From positions 72,383 to 97,382 of the forward strand of contig NW_014577290.1 of assembly GCF_000485595.1 (NCBI RefSeq): 25,000 nt of DNA. Reading direction: 5' to 3'. The notes under the pieces are model-generated. The model worked only from the letters and a program-made list of their open reading frames with translations, ran no database searches and was not told the DNA's origin. The position numbers were made by a program, and so were the translations under genes. This DNA is from Priapulus caudatus. Lineage: Eukaryota > Priapulida > Priapulimorpha > Priapulimorphida > Priapulidae. Shown in pieces: positions 10,396-19,712 of the stretch (its first letter is position 1; each line of letters opens with the position of its first letter).

Positions 10396-10838
10396 CACCG
10401 CCTCACATCACTCCCCATTTCAGAATTCTCGGGTGCATATTGTATATTCAGCTAGATATTCAGCTATCATTGAAGTTCCTCAAGTTTTACCAGACTGCAT
10501 CAAAATAGACTCTGTAATCAATACCAACTAGCAGTAAAACAATACTATATGATTGAGCCAATTTAATTCATTGATACATCAAACTCTTACACCTGGAATA
10601 GCACAATATAAATTTACACCTATTTCTGTTTACATGGCATTTTAAAACAACACATGCTGATACACTATACAAACTGAAGGCGGTCTATATACAATATCTT
10701 ATTTAACTTTATCAATACCGATGAAGTTGATTTAATGTCAGCTATTTTATATTTGATCTTTATAATGGAGATCTAGAATTAAAATTTATTTAGAACTGAG
10801 AAACCTATTGATCATATAATTCACTGCTAACAGTTTAG
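10396..10838. other. NUDT22 3' region with polyadenylation signal
   Basis: AT-rich, no gene. On the minus strand an AATAAA at 10785-10790 lies about 50 nt beyond the NUDT22 stop and is the likely polyadenylation signal. The rest looks like plain intergenic DNA. Confidence 0.6.
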
Positions 10839-13800
10839 TTACGTATCCACAAAATAAATATTCTTCTCCATGCGGTCACAGATAGTGAGGTACAGTTGAA
10901 TGCAGCCCTTCCCCTGTGGGGTCAGCTGTTTCCAGAAGCCTGGCTCAGTCATCCAGAGACTTGGGAGCTCATCCACCGGAACCAGCCTAATATCTGTTGA
11001 CTCCTCCACCTCAACTTGCTCCCCTTTTCTATAGGCTTCTATAACCTCATCACCATTAAGTCTGCATCTGAAAAATTAAAATTTCAAGCTCAGTGAGTCA
11101 GTGTTGTAGTTGAGTCCGCACCCCCCGAGTCCGAGTCCGAGTCCGAGTCCGCACCCCCCCCCCCCCGAGTCTGAGTCCGAGTCCACACCACCCGAGTCCG
11201 AGTCCGAGTCCGGTTTTGATAAAAAAAGGGGAAAAACCGGAAAAAGGAAAAAAATCGGTAAAAACGGGAAAAAATCGGGAAAAAAGGAAAAAAGGGGGAA
11301 AAGGAAAAAAATCGCAACAGTGCATCGTAGGCATTCGAAAGTGTATAGTCAGCCGAAAATACAGAGACACGAGTCATACGAAACGTGTCAAAGTAACGGA
11401 TCCATTTGTGTTTTACGAGAATGACACGGCTTGTTGAACCAAATGAGAGATTGCTAGTACCTTCGAAGTGGTAGAAGAAGAGAAAGAAGTGGTAGAAAAA
11501 GTGCAAAGGGATGAAGTGACAGCAGATTCAAACCAAAGGGACAAGAATCTTAATCGAGCCATTGAAAACGTTACAAGATTAGGCCGTGTATCTAGAAAAC
11601 CTAGGAGTTCTAGTTTTAAATTCTTGTAAACTGCGTGTTACAATATGTACAGTTGTGTACTATGTATGTATTGGCCTCGAGCCGGCCTCGACCCGAGTCC
11701 GAGTCCGAGTCCGAGTCATTGCACTCCGAGGCCGAGACCGAGACAAAGGAAAACGGTCTCGAGGCCAAGACCGACCTCGAGACCTACAACACTGGTGAAA
11801 GTACCTCAGTGCATCAGACTATGTATAGTACCTTCATCACACTGGAGGAGAACATCATTGTGTAACAATATACCCAAACGACAAACTACAAATTAAGGTT
11901 TAAAAGAGTAGTTAGATAAAATTTCAAATTAAAATTAAATTGATTAGCAATCTAATCATTTTGATAAGGAATGTTGTTGGCAAACATGTGGTCAAGTGCA
12001 AAGGGCCTAACATGTTACATGAACTAACTTGTAGCAGGGCTTCCTTTTTGAACAGAGAGCTATGTTCCTCAATCCCCTCAATGCTCAAAGAGAATGCTTT
12101 TAATACATATTCTAAGTTTAAATGAAAGTGCCAATGACACTATAGCTCACCTTGGGTGTGATAGAAGAGGGAGATGATATTTAAAATTTGGTAAGTGTTT
12201 CATTTATGACGGACCGAAATGTGATCAAATGTCCTTATTCCCTGTTTTATACTAATAGAAATTTCACTGCTTTGTTTCAGGGTTAGTTTTGATGCTAAAA
12301 TAAATGTTTCAGATCTGAAAGTCTGAAATCTGGGCGAGATATGGCGCTACGCCTAAATGATCGCCATTTTGGTTTTTGATTATCGTGCAAATAAAAACAA
12401 TAAAATATTCCAGTTAAATTACTGTAACGAAGAATCTAAAACACAATATTACATGTAGGTATGATTAGATAGGTAGGTAGGTAGGTAGGTAAATTTAACA
12501 AAATCGACTGAATCTAGATGGCCATTTTCATTTTTGCCAAAAAGTAGGTCGACTGGCGTGCTCCAAAATAGGACGTTCAAATCTTTCCCATAGGAGTAAC
12601 AACTATAAAACGTGGGTCAAACGGTTCTTGAGTTATCGTTGACCATAGGCAGATACTGAAATGCATAGTGAAATTGCCAAAATCTACCTAATTTGCATAA
12701 TTTAAAAAAATATCAAAACCCGTGTGATATGTTTTGGGGCCAGTCCTTAATCATTCACATACTAAAAATGAGCAAAATCCATTGAACCTCAACTGACTTA
12801 TGACAATTTCCATTTTTGCCAAAAAGTGGGCGTGGCTCGTAAGTAGGTCGACTGGCGTGCTCCAAAATAGGACGTTCAAATCTCTCCCATAGGAGTAACA
12901 ACTGTATGCAATTTGAAACATGTGGGTCAAACGGTTCTCAAGTTATCGTTGACCGTAGCCAAATGTTGATGGACGACCGGGCGGGCGGACGGGCGAACGA
13001 ACGGACGGACCGTGGACGAATGACAGACAACGCCCCATGGCAATAGCTCATCTTGACGATGTCAAGGTGAGCTAAAAATGGGAAGATTCTTACTTTTTTT
13101 ATGGTACACAGTCTATTTAGATTAATCCAATTGCTCTTTGAAGGTTCTTTTTTATTTAATTTACTAAATTAAAATAGCTCATTTTATCTACCACTTTCTT
13201 CATTTTGGGATCATAGGAAACATTAAGAAAAATGTATTAGCATAATCACTGTAGTGATTCCACTAATTATGGAACGTTCACCTATGCAAACAAACCCTCG
13301 CAAGCTTGATGACCTTCAGATAAAATTTTGGGGCCCCAACATTACTTGTCTTGGTGACTGGGCGAGTGTTAATTTTCATCTCCAATTAGAATTTTGCATT
13401 TTATCACACGTATGGGTGTATTTGGTTCACACTGGCCATGAATTGACTCGCAAATTGTGATGACAATCTAGGTAATTTGTGGCTAGATATACCTGATAAT
13501 AAATTCAGCTAGTGGCTTTCCACAATTGCTGCTATCACGGATAATTCCCATCAGTCCTGGTTCAGACAGGCATGCTTCTGCTATGCCAACCTCATCGGAG
13601 ACCTCGCGCATTATGGAGGAGAAGATTTCATTGACGACACTGTTTGCTTTAGATTCCAATGCTTCACAGGTTACTTCAGCTGGCGAGGAGACTTTTAACA
13701 CATCCTGCAATATATCGTAAATTTCATCAAATTAATATATATTTATATATATTATAATATATATTATAATATATATAATTATATATAATAACGAATTTAC

Positions 13801-14855
13801 CGCTTGGTCTCGCCACACGACGGTAAATAACGTGAAAACCATGTCGTGCAAAAGTACGATTTATGTCAAAACGAAGGAAGCTACGCAGTTTGTAATACTA
13901 CCGGAAGATAGAATAAGGACCAGTGAACAAAAGACGCTCATGTTTGTATACATTTGTATTTTTATTCACATCGAACTTGTACGACAAAATGTAGTGAAAT
14001 CAGTACCAAATACGTGTCAAACTCCTTTGTCTTTATTAACTCCTGATATATATATATATATATACAGCAAAATAAGCGTACGTAATGCTATAATAATTAG
14101 GAACGTTGCTAAAATACAACAACCGGCCAGCAGGGGCGTGTACAGGATTTGTACCAGGAGGGGTCTAACCGTAACCCAAACTTGCGAGCACGCGAAGGGG
14201 GGGGGTCTAGGGGGCCCTCCCCCAGAAAATTTTTGAAATTAGACCCCCTTAGATGCATTTTCTGCACGAGCAGGGGGGGGGGTCCGGACCCCCTGGACCC
14301 CCCCTGTACACGCCCCTGACCAGTCGGTTTTTATTTGCCGATATAACGTTTTGAAAAGCAGACCTGGGGTTCTGGATGACCACCTGGAACATCCCACATT
14401 CCTGGCGCTTCTGCTTGCTGCTTGCTACGCTGGATTAGCACAACCAGGTTATCTGATGTGACTATAAATGCGCCAACGCCCAGCGGATCCGCTAGGTATG
14501 CTTGACTGTCGGCATGATCAACCAGTCCATCTGTTTGCAATAAAATCCCGTCGGCGGACATATTCGTCCCTATAAAATCCCTGTAGCATGTAACTCCTAG
14601 GCCAAGGTAAAGACATGATGGGTCAGAATCAATAGGTGCTATTTTTTGTGCTGTACTCAACCTGAACTTTGATGCATTGAACAACTTGGCACTGCTAGCA
14701 CTCTTCTCTTTCCAAGCGTCATCAATTTTGGCATCAAGTTCAGGTTTAGAATGCCTATTGAATTTGCTGGATACTGCGACGGAGACCTGACTGGGGCTCA
14801 GCGGCCCTGTTTTTAAGAAAGCCATCACAACAGAAACATCTTGTATCTCAGCCAT
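10839..14855 (-). CDS. NUDT22: NUDT22, Nudix-type UDP-sugar pyrophosphatase
   Basis: Three exons on the minus strand: 14855-14364 (164 codons, ends CAG/GTCTGC), 13704-13493 (starts after ATTGCAG, ends ATCAG/GTATAT) and 11067-10839 (starts after TTTTTCAG, stop TAA). The phases agree and join to 310 residues, close to the ~303 of human NUDT22. The start has a strong context (GCCATGG). Recognition features: K-F-R-L at about 64-67, Y-R-D-F-I-G-T-N, Q-A-Y-L-A-D-P-L-G-V-G-A, E-A-P-G-M-W-D-V-P-G-G-H-P-E-P-Q (149-164) and the Nudix helix R-E-V-S-D-E-V-G-I (197-205). Between G159 and R197 lies the long insertion that makes the family's Nudix box atypical. The family hydrolyses UDP-glucose and UDP-galactose to UMP and the sugar 1-phosphate, using Mg2+. 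It shares a 334-bp promoter with RSPH9. Both introns carry DNA transposon copies. Confidence 0.93.
11099..11794. mobile_element. hAT-like non-autonomous element with GAGTCC arrays (NUDT22 intron 2)
   Basis: Terminal inverted repeats CAGTGTTGTAG (11099-11109 and, inverted, 11784-11794) enclose 696 bp. Inside both ends are arrays of the hexamer GAGTCC (11114-11213 and 11694-11717), plus a run of GGAAAAA-type purines at 11220-11310. CAGTG termini with repeated subterminal motifs are a hAT signature, but the flanks (CAGTGAGT and GTGAAAGT) do not form a clean 8-bp duplication. Frames read through the hexamer arrays are low-complexity artefacts. Confidence 0.65.
11447..11629 (+). pseudogene. 60-codon open segment resembling a retroelement Pol C-terminus
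   Basis: Between a TGA at 11444-11446 and TAA at 11627-11629 the plus strand is open for 60 codons. It is rich in E/V/K (V-V-E-E-E-K-E-V-V-E-K-V) and ends T-R-L-G-R-V-S-R-K-P-R-S-S-S-F. The ending resembles the TRSGRVSRKP tail common at the C-terminus of LTR-retroelement polyproteins. There is no ATG. It lies in the middle of the element at 11099-11794, so it may be a captured or residual fragment. The resemblance is short and from memory. Confidence 0.3.
12143..13074. mobile_element. Inverted-repeat element with internal duplication (NUDT22 intron 2)
   Basis: The ends TAGCTCACCTTG (12143-12154) and CAAGGTGAGCTA (13063-13074) are exact inverted copies. The interior holds two direct copies of a ~150-bp block (about 12521-12660 and 12801-12962), both with GTAGGTCGACTGGCGTGCTC and CATAGGAGTAACAACT. 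A (GGAC)n-like patch (12969-13020) precedes the right end, and a (TAGG)n run lies at 12470-12491. No coding capacity. No clear target duplication, so the class is undetermined. Confidence 0.6.
12470..12491 (+). repeat. (TAGG)n microsatellite
   Basis: About five and a half uninterrupted TAGG units within the inverted-repeat element of NUDT22 intron 2. Confidence 0.9.
13731..13792. repeat. AT-rich microsatellite in NUDT22 intron 1
   Basis: An almost pure A/T stretch of TATAT and TATTATAA words, self-complementary. It begins about 27 bp upstream (in transcript sense) of the exon 2 acceptor. A second (TA)n run lies at 14046-14065. Confidence 0.85.
14131..14318. mobile_element. 188-bp MITE with CAGGGGCG termini (NUDT22 intron 1)
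   Basis: Perfect 16-bp terminal inverted repeats, CAGGGGCGTGTACAGG at 14131-14146 and its complement at 14303-14318. The interior is G- and C-tract rich with a central AGAAAATTTTTGAAATT. CAGGGGCG ends suggest a hAT-type MITE, but the flanks show no clear 8-bp duplication. It lies only 46 bp downstream of the exon 1 donor. Confidence 0.75.
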
Positions 14856-15189
14856 GGCGTTATAATATGCTTGTGGTGCTCTTTTTTGCGTTTTCTTACA
14901 ATTCTAATGTTCTTGTTTTTAGATCAAGCAGGTGCATCTCTATGAATATGATCGCTATCAACATTTCCATCGTCGACGCTGTTTACGCACGTGTTTCGGA
15001 TATCCGGTCACACCTTACGCATGCGCTGGATCGGATCAAGGTTTCTATAGATACACACGTAAACAACGCCCAAGTGAAGTAGGGCCTATCTTGGCGTTTT
15101 GTGTTGTGTGAGACTCGTTGGAATTTTGTTTAGGTGGTGACTGACTGTAATTTTTTTAACCATATATGATATTACAAGATAAAGGTAAA
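14856..15189. promoter_or_regulatory. Divergent NUDT22/RSPH9 promoter interval
   Basis: 334 bp separate the two start codons, which face away from each other. The segment holds CpG-containing motifs, including an NRF1-like ACGCATGCGC at 15017-15026 (two mismatches to the 12-base consensus) and an X-box-like palindrome at 15041-15054. No TATA box is placed convincingly for either gene. The interval must hold both 5' UTRs, so a shared bidirectional promoter is the simplest reading. Confidence 0.65.
15041..15054. promoter_or_regulatory. Candidate RFX X-box
   Basis: GTTTCTATAGATAC fits the RFX consensus RYYNYYWWRRNRAC at 13 of 14 positions. It sits about 136 bp upstream of the RSPH9 ATG, where X-boxes of ciliary genes usually lie. 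One mismatch in a degenerate 14-mer can occur by chance; the ciliary context is the main support. Confidence 0.4.
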
Positions 15190-18100
15190 ATGGAATCAAG
15201 CAGCCTCACACAAGACATGGAATTTACCGCTGGCAGCGGAGCCGTCTTGAGTCCAGAACAAAAAGCATCTCTGCAAATGTCACTCATCTTGCTAAAAAAC
15301 GAAAACAAATTTCGGGGCTTGTTTTTTTGGGGAAAAATTATGGGGCTATCAGGTGATTACTACATTGCACAAGGAAGGTGGCAACATGCACTTAGTGATA
15401 GAAAACGCTTTTATAGGTAAGACTAATTAAGAGTAAGATGCGATAATTAAATCATGCAGCATAGGCTTTGACATTGGTCATTAGTCAGACTTATAATTTA
15501 TTACTATTAGTATTACTATTGCTAATTTGTCATATATTATCTTATTCCTGCTATTAATATTATACTAATATTAATAATATTAATAGGGGCCTAGTAATAT
15601 TAATAATATCAGGAGCTAATAATGACAAACAATTTGTCATTATTACTATTACTATTAGCTCCATTATTCTTCATTATTATTATTAATATAGGATATATTA
15701 TATATATTAATATTATATATAATAATATCCTAATATTCCTATATTATCTTACTCCTGGTAATAGTATTAGGCCTACTAAATACTATACTACTAGTTATAT
15801 AGTCTAGACTCTAGATAATAGAGTAGTATATTAGTTTCTTGGACTTCAAAAACTAACCATTAAAATTAGGTTAGTATCATAAACACATTTAATTAGTAAT
15901 TATGGATATTGCATGCAATTATAGTACCTATACTATAGTCTGCAGTATAGATGTATAGATGTACCTATAGTACATATACCTACAAATTATATGGTATGTG
16001 ATATCTTTCACTTGGCAACAGGTAGCTCTACTGGTGTAGTCACTGTGTAGTACCTTTGCTCCTAATACTGGTATTAATAGTTACTAGTGCCGTAGTGGGA
16101 GCGAAGGGGCTACACCGGTAGTACTATGCCACAACTGTAAGTGTTAGCAAGAGACGGTATGTTATGTTAGTGAATAAATGTATGTCAGGAACTGTTCTAA
16201 ATTAGATGCCATTTAGCATAAATCTACGGGATGGGTATCCAAAAACTATCATGATAGTTCTGACGTTGTTTGGACCCAACATGATTGGCCTCCTCTTCGT
16301 GTCCGCTTTCTCCATGCAAAACTTGTAACCCATAAAATTTATCATGGTCAAGTGAAGATTTGCATTCCCTCTTGCTTAATGAAGCCTGTTTGTAGGCACA
16401 TTGAGGCACTCGATCATCTGAGCGTGATCATTGCTTTCGAGATGTGCCATCTTCAATGGATCCCTTTAAGTTTAGCTTAGTTTCTTTCATTCCATATATT
16501 GGAATGCTCTTCCTTCCTGTATGGCTAATGCAGAATTGAACCATTTTCTACTGTGATTCGCAGTGTTGATCTGTCTATATTTTATCAGCATTGTCTCTCT
16601 CCAACTTTGATATAGTCCCTTGGACTTTGAAGACTAATCTTTATGAGGTTATGTATTGCAATACCAGTAACTGTAACAGTGCTCCAGATAATTTTTGGCG
16701 TTGATGAGTATTTACTCACCATTTTTTTTATGTATGAGTATCGGCAAGATCCCTATGAGTACTCCTTGTTGGCAGTACTCATCATATTTTCTTAGTATGA
16801 GTATCGACCAGAATATTAACATATCTTGCCTTTACAACCTCATTAGTTTAAGAGGTACTCACACAAAACTTGACATAGTGATTGTACACCACCCAAAGAC
16901 CCTGCCGTTCTTTGGGAGGTGTCCAAACTCCATGTCAGGTTACGCAGATTAAGTGCAATTTCTTATATTCTAAATCAATGTGATTTAGAGCAGAGCCGAT
17001 ACGGGAGTAGATGGAAGGTTAGCGTACTGATACGATCTGTTTGTTTTCTCATGTACGTATTTATTAAAACACAAGCGTATCTATACGCATACCTTTGAAA
17101 ATTACATGCGTATTTGTATGAAATTCATGCGTATTTACGCAAATACGCAAGCTATCTGGTGCACTGCTGTAACTGTAAGGATGTGTTCTACCAACATCCT
17201 CTGTCTAGTGTCTAACCACACAAAAATTGAAGCACAGTGAAGCAAAGGACAATGTATGTTGAGCTAAGGCCGAATTATTCTATTAGCTCTACTTTTGTAA
17301 CTCTTCACTTCGCCACAGGTGTAGAAATGACAACTTCACACCGACTGACCCGGATTCCGTTGCTCTGCTGGGTTATTGGGTTATATCGTATATCAACTAG
17401 GTGGTGATAAGTCACTATAGACTATATAATAATGAACCCATGTATATATAAGATATTGTAATTTGTTTTGAAATGCATAGGTTTTAACTAAACTATAAAA
17501 TATCAAATTTCAGCAAGGACTGCATCAAATGGAACCTTCTCCCTGAGCCCGATGAATTAATGAGAGAGAACAGCCGCCTCATGGTTGGCCGCTTCACGGG
17601 TGACCCTTCTCATGAGTTTGAGCATGTAGAAATTAAGAAAGTGAATGGACAAGATGAAGAGTTTTTTGTAAGCTTTAAGTAAATGCATGCATCACTTTTA
17701 TCTCTTGTTGTGTCAATAGATCGAGTTGTGATATAAGTCATATAAGATCATATAACACACCTGTGATTCACTGTGCTGTGATGCAGCATTCAAATGGGAA
17801 AAAAACATTGTTGTATTTGGAGTTTTAAACAGGTTCCAATGTGGTATGATTTCGTTTTCAGTATTTACTCATTCATTTCTGCATTAAAATATTACAGACA
17901 GCAATGAAGGAGGAAAATAGACTAGCATCAGTAATAGCAGACATTGATGATGATGCTGCAATCATTCCTCGAGGAGCATACCTCAGAACCCCACAAGGGA
18001 TAGTAAAGCCTAACAAAAGCTTTGAAGGTATAGTTACATTGAAGGTATCGTCTCATAATGAACTAGTACTAGTAGCCTAGTTGTAATAACATAGTGCATC

Positions 18101-19148
18101 AAAATCTGTATGCTCATACTCATTTGCTCTGATGTATTCAGGATATATTACAACAATTTCCTTTGTACAAATGCAAGTCTTTTTAGTGATGAAAGGATGA
18201 TTTAAAAGTGCACAAATGAGTTTATTACTATATCGTGCAGATACCTCTATGTGGCCACTGACACCTTGTTTGCCACTGTGTCATTGATCTTGAGAATGTT
18301 AAAAATTGACAAATACTTTGCTTAATTCATGTAATTAGTCCACCTCTTCACAAAATTACACTGCCATTTTCACCTAAGCATCACATCCACTGGCTGATCT
18401 TGATGAAATGGTAATGAACTCCTCGTATGCATTCAGGGCTGTCTATAGCCGATGCGACAAAACTAGAATCTTATCTCCACTTCCGTGACATGGCAAAAAT
18501 GTCTGGAAAGGAAGTCTCACAGCGTGCAGACTTTAACAAGTCCTTGGACTTCCTTGATCCCATCTCTGATGACATTCCGCAAGGTAAGCAAGGGGTTGGC
18601 TAATAGTAATACTTGCTGCATTCTTATAAAATTTCTTTTTCACCTAGTTGTATTTCCAGGGTTCTCTCCCGGGAATTTCAGAAGGTATGTCATTTATGGC
18701 CGGGTGGGGAAGGTCCGAATGGGGGTTGTACCCATTGGAGTCAACTATGTGTGTCATAAGCAGCCCCAATACACTGGTAAACTCACACATAAACTTCAGT
18801 TCGGAGACGTATGACGACTGTGTTGGTATTGTCAAAAGTAAATTTTGTGCATGTGTGCTATTAGCGAGTCTTTTTAGAAGTGGCCTGGCACAATTTGGCA
18901 AGCACGTTCGGGTCGTGTGCCTTTGGATTTTGCCAGTTGTGCAAGATGTGAATATCTTTCATTGCTAAATAAGCAATCTACTTGTAGGCTCATGGAGTAT
19001 ACAATCAGAGAGAGGCAGCGGCCTGGTTGTACTACGCAGCCTCATCTGGTTCGGTCTTACCTTCTACCACATACCGAACACACCCCAGTATGGTTTCATG
19101 TACATGGGCAGTGGAGAGAACAACAAAGACCTGCCATTCATGCTGTAA
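15190..19148 (+). CDS. RSPH9: RSPH9, radial spoke head protein 9
   Basis: Five exons: 15190-15416, 17514-17667, 17898-18027, 18437-18583 and 18988-19148 (TAA). All donors are GT and all acceptors AG, the phases are consistent, and the product is 272 residues against 276 in human. The start at 15190 (AAAATGG) gives the family N-terminus. An in-frame ATG at 15166 would add eight residues in a weak context. Landmarks: G-S-G near 16, L-S-P-E-Q-K-A-S-L, F-F-W-G-K-I-M-G-L and D-Y-Y-I-A-Q-G (exon 1); G-R-F-T-G-D-P-S-H-E-F-E-H (exon 2); A-I-I-P-R-G-A and S-F-E-G (exon 3); S-Y-L-H-F-R and D-F-L-D (exon 4); G-L-T-F-Y-H and the terminal D-L-P-F-M-L (exon 5). The protein belongs to the radial spoke head of motile 9+2 axonemes; loss in human causes primary ciliary dyskinesia. 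Intron 1 (2.1 kb) holds repeats. Confidence 0.96.
15500..15790. repeat. AT-rich, self-complementary tract in RSPH9 intron 1
   Basis: Imperfect (ATT)n/(AAT)n sequence with hairpins. One is built from GGAGCTAATAATGACAAA facing TTTGTCATTATT...AGCTCC (about 15611-15662). The word ATATTATCTTACTCCTG at 15741-15757 recurs exactly at 3115-3131 and with one change at 15534-15550. The 61-codon frame at 15622 is an artefact of this composition. Confidence 0.7.
16235..16565 (+). pseudogene. LINE ORF2 3' fragment (degenerate) in RSPH9 intron 1
   Basis: Read on the plus strand with frame changes, it shows the C-terminal signature of Jockey/L2/RTE-type non-LTR retrotransposon proteins. In order these are W-P-P-L-R-V-R-F, A-K-L-V-T-H-K-I-Y-H-G-Q-V-K-I and, after stops, F-F-H-S-I-Y-W-N-A-L-P-S with N-A-E-L-N-H-F. 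The usual pattern is W..L..RR..ARL...YKI.HG, then F.R...WN.LP..V..A.S...F. It is distinct from the CR1-like copy at 7895-10395. The clade cannot be fixed from so short a piece. Confidence 0.6.
16677..17169. mobile_element. hAT-like non-autonomous element (RSPH9 intron 1)
   Basis: The left end CAGTGCTCCAGATA (16677-16690) and right end TATCTGGTGCACTG are inverted with one mismatch. A 10-bp direct repeat GTAACTGTAA (16667-16676 and 17169-17178) flanks the unit, though the right terminus then carries an extra CTG. The interior has repeated ATGAGTA/TACTCA words on the left and ATGCGTATTTACGCAAATAC-like words on the right, like the subterminal repeats of hAT elements. No transposase. Confidence 0.65.
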
Positions 19149-19712
19149 TAATTTGAGCAATGTTCAGGAATTTAATAATATATATAACTTTACCTCTATC
19201 GGTGTGAGTGTGTGTGTTTCCTTGCCTTGATCGTAGATAAGAATATCCAAACATGCCAAAAATATGTGTAATCACAAACGAAGAGCCTGCTATATAATAT
19301 TTCAAACTTACTTTTATATAATAATGACATGTGTTTATGTACAGTATAAAAGCAGACATGGTAGGCCTATTGTTACATCAGGTATCTGAATAATGCATCT
19401 AGCTTGCTAATGAAAAGAGTTGATTCAAGCTAAGCAAGTACCAACATGTGATACGATACTTACTACTTACTCCTTTCTAAATCATACAAATGTGTCTTTA
19501 AAGCACAAAGCTCGTGTACACTGGTAAACTTATGCATTACAATGGAAACTATTGTGCCATTGTACACTACTTGAAAAACAGTGGCCTGTCACTATCGCAT
19601 ACATGGTCCGTGTTGCCTATAACAATTTCTACACATATGCCCACCCACCTACATGCATACCTAATTTTGTGTGCATATTTAAATCACTTCCAGACATACC
19701 TGAAGTATGTCC
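19149..19712. other. Convergent intergenic region between RSPH9 and MRPS18A
   Basis: 564 bp between the two stop codons. It must contain both 3' UTRs. I see no canonical AATAAA on either strand for these genes; AT-rich variants such as TTTAATAATATAT at 19169-19181 may serve. A short (GT)n tract lies near 19202-19219. No other gene. Confidence 0.6.

Noticed and set aside
11090-11506. Open frames with Ser-Glu or Phe-rich repeats
   Set aside because: Translations of GAGTCC and GGAAAAA repeats in a transposon.
13254-13460. 68-codon plus-strand open frame
   Set aside because: Lies in NUDT22 intron 2 on the opposite strand, no recognisable motif, no splice or promoter context.
13832-14236. 134-codon plus-strand open frame
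   Set aside because: Runs through a (TA)n tract and into the CAGGGGCG MITE in NUDT22 intron 1; no known motif.
18485-18968. Plus and minus open frames over RSPH9 exon 4 and intron 4
   Set aside because: Out-of-frame shadows of RSPH9 running into the intron.
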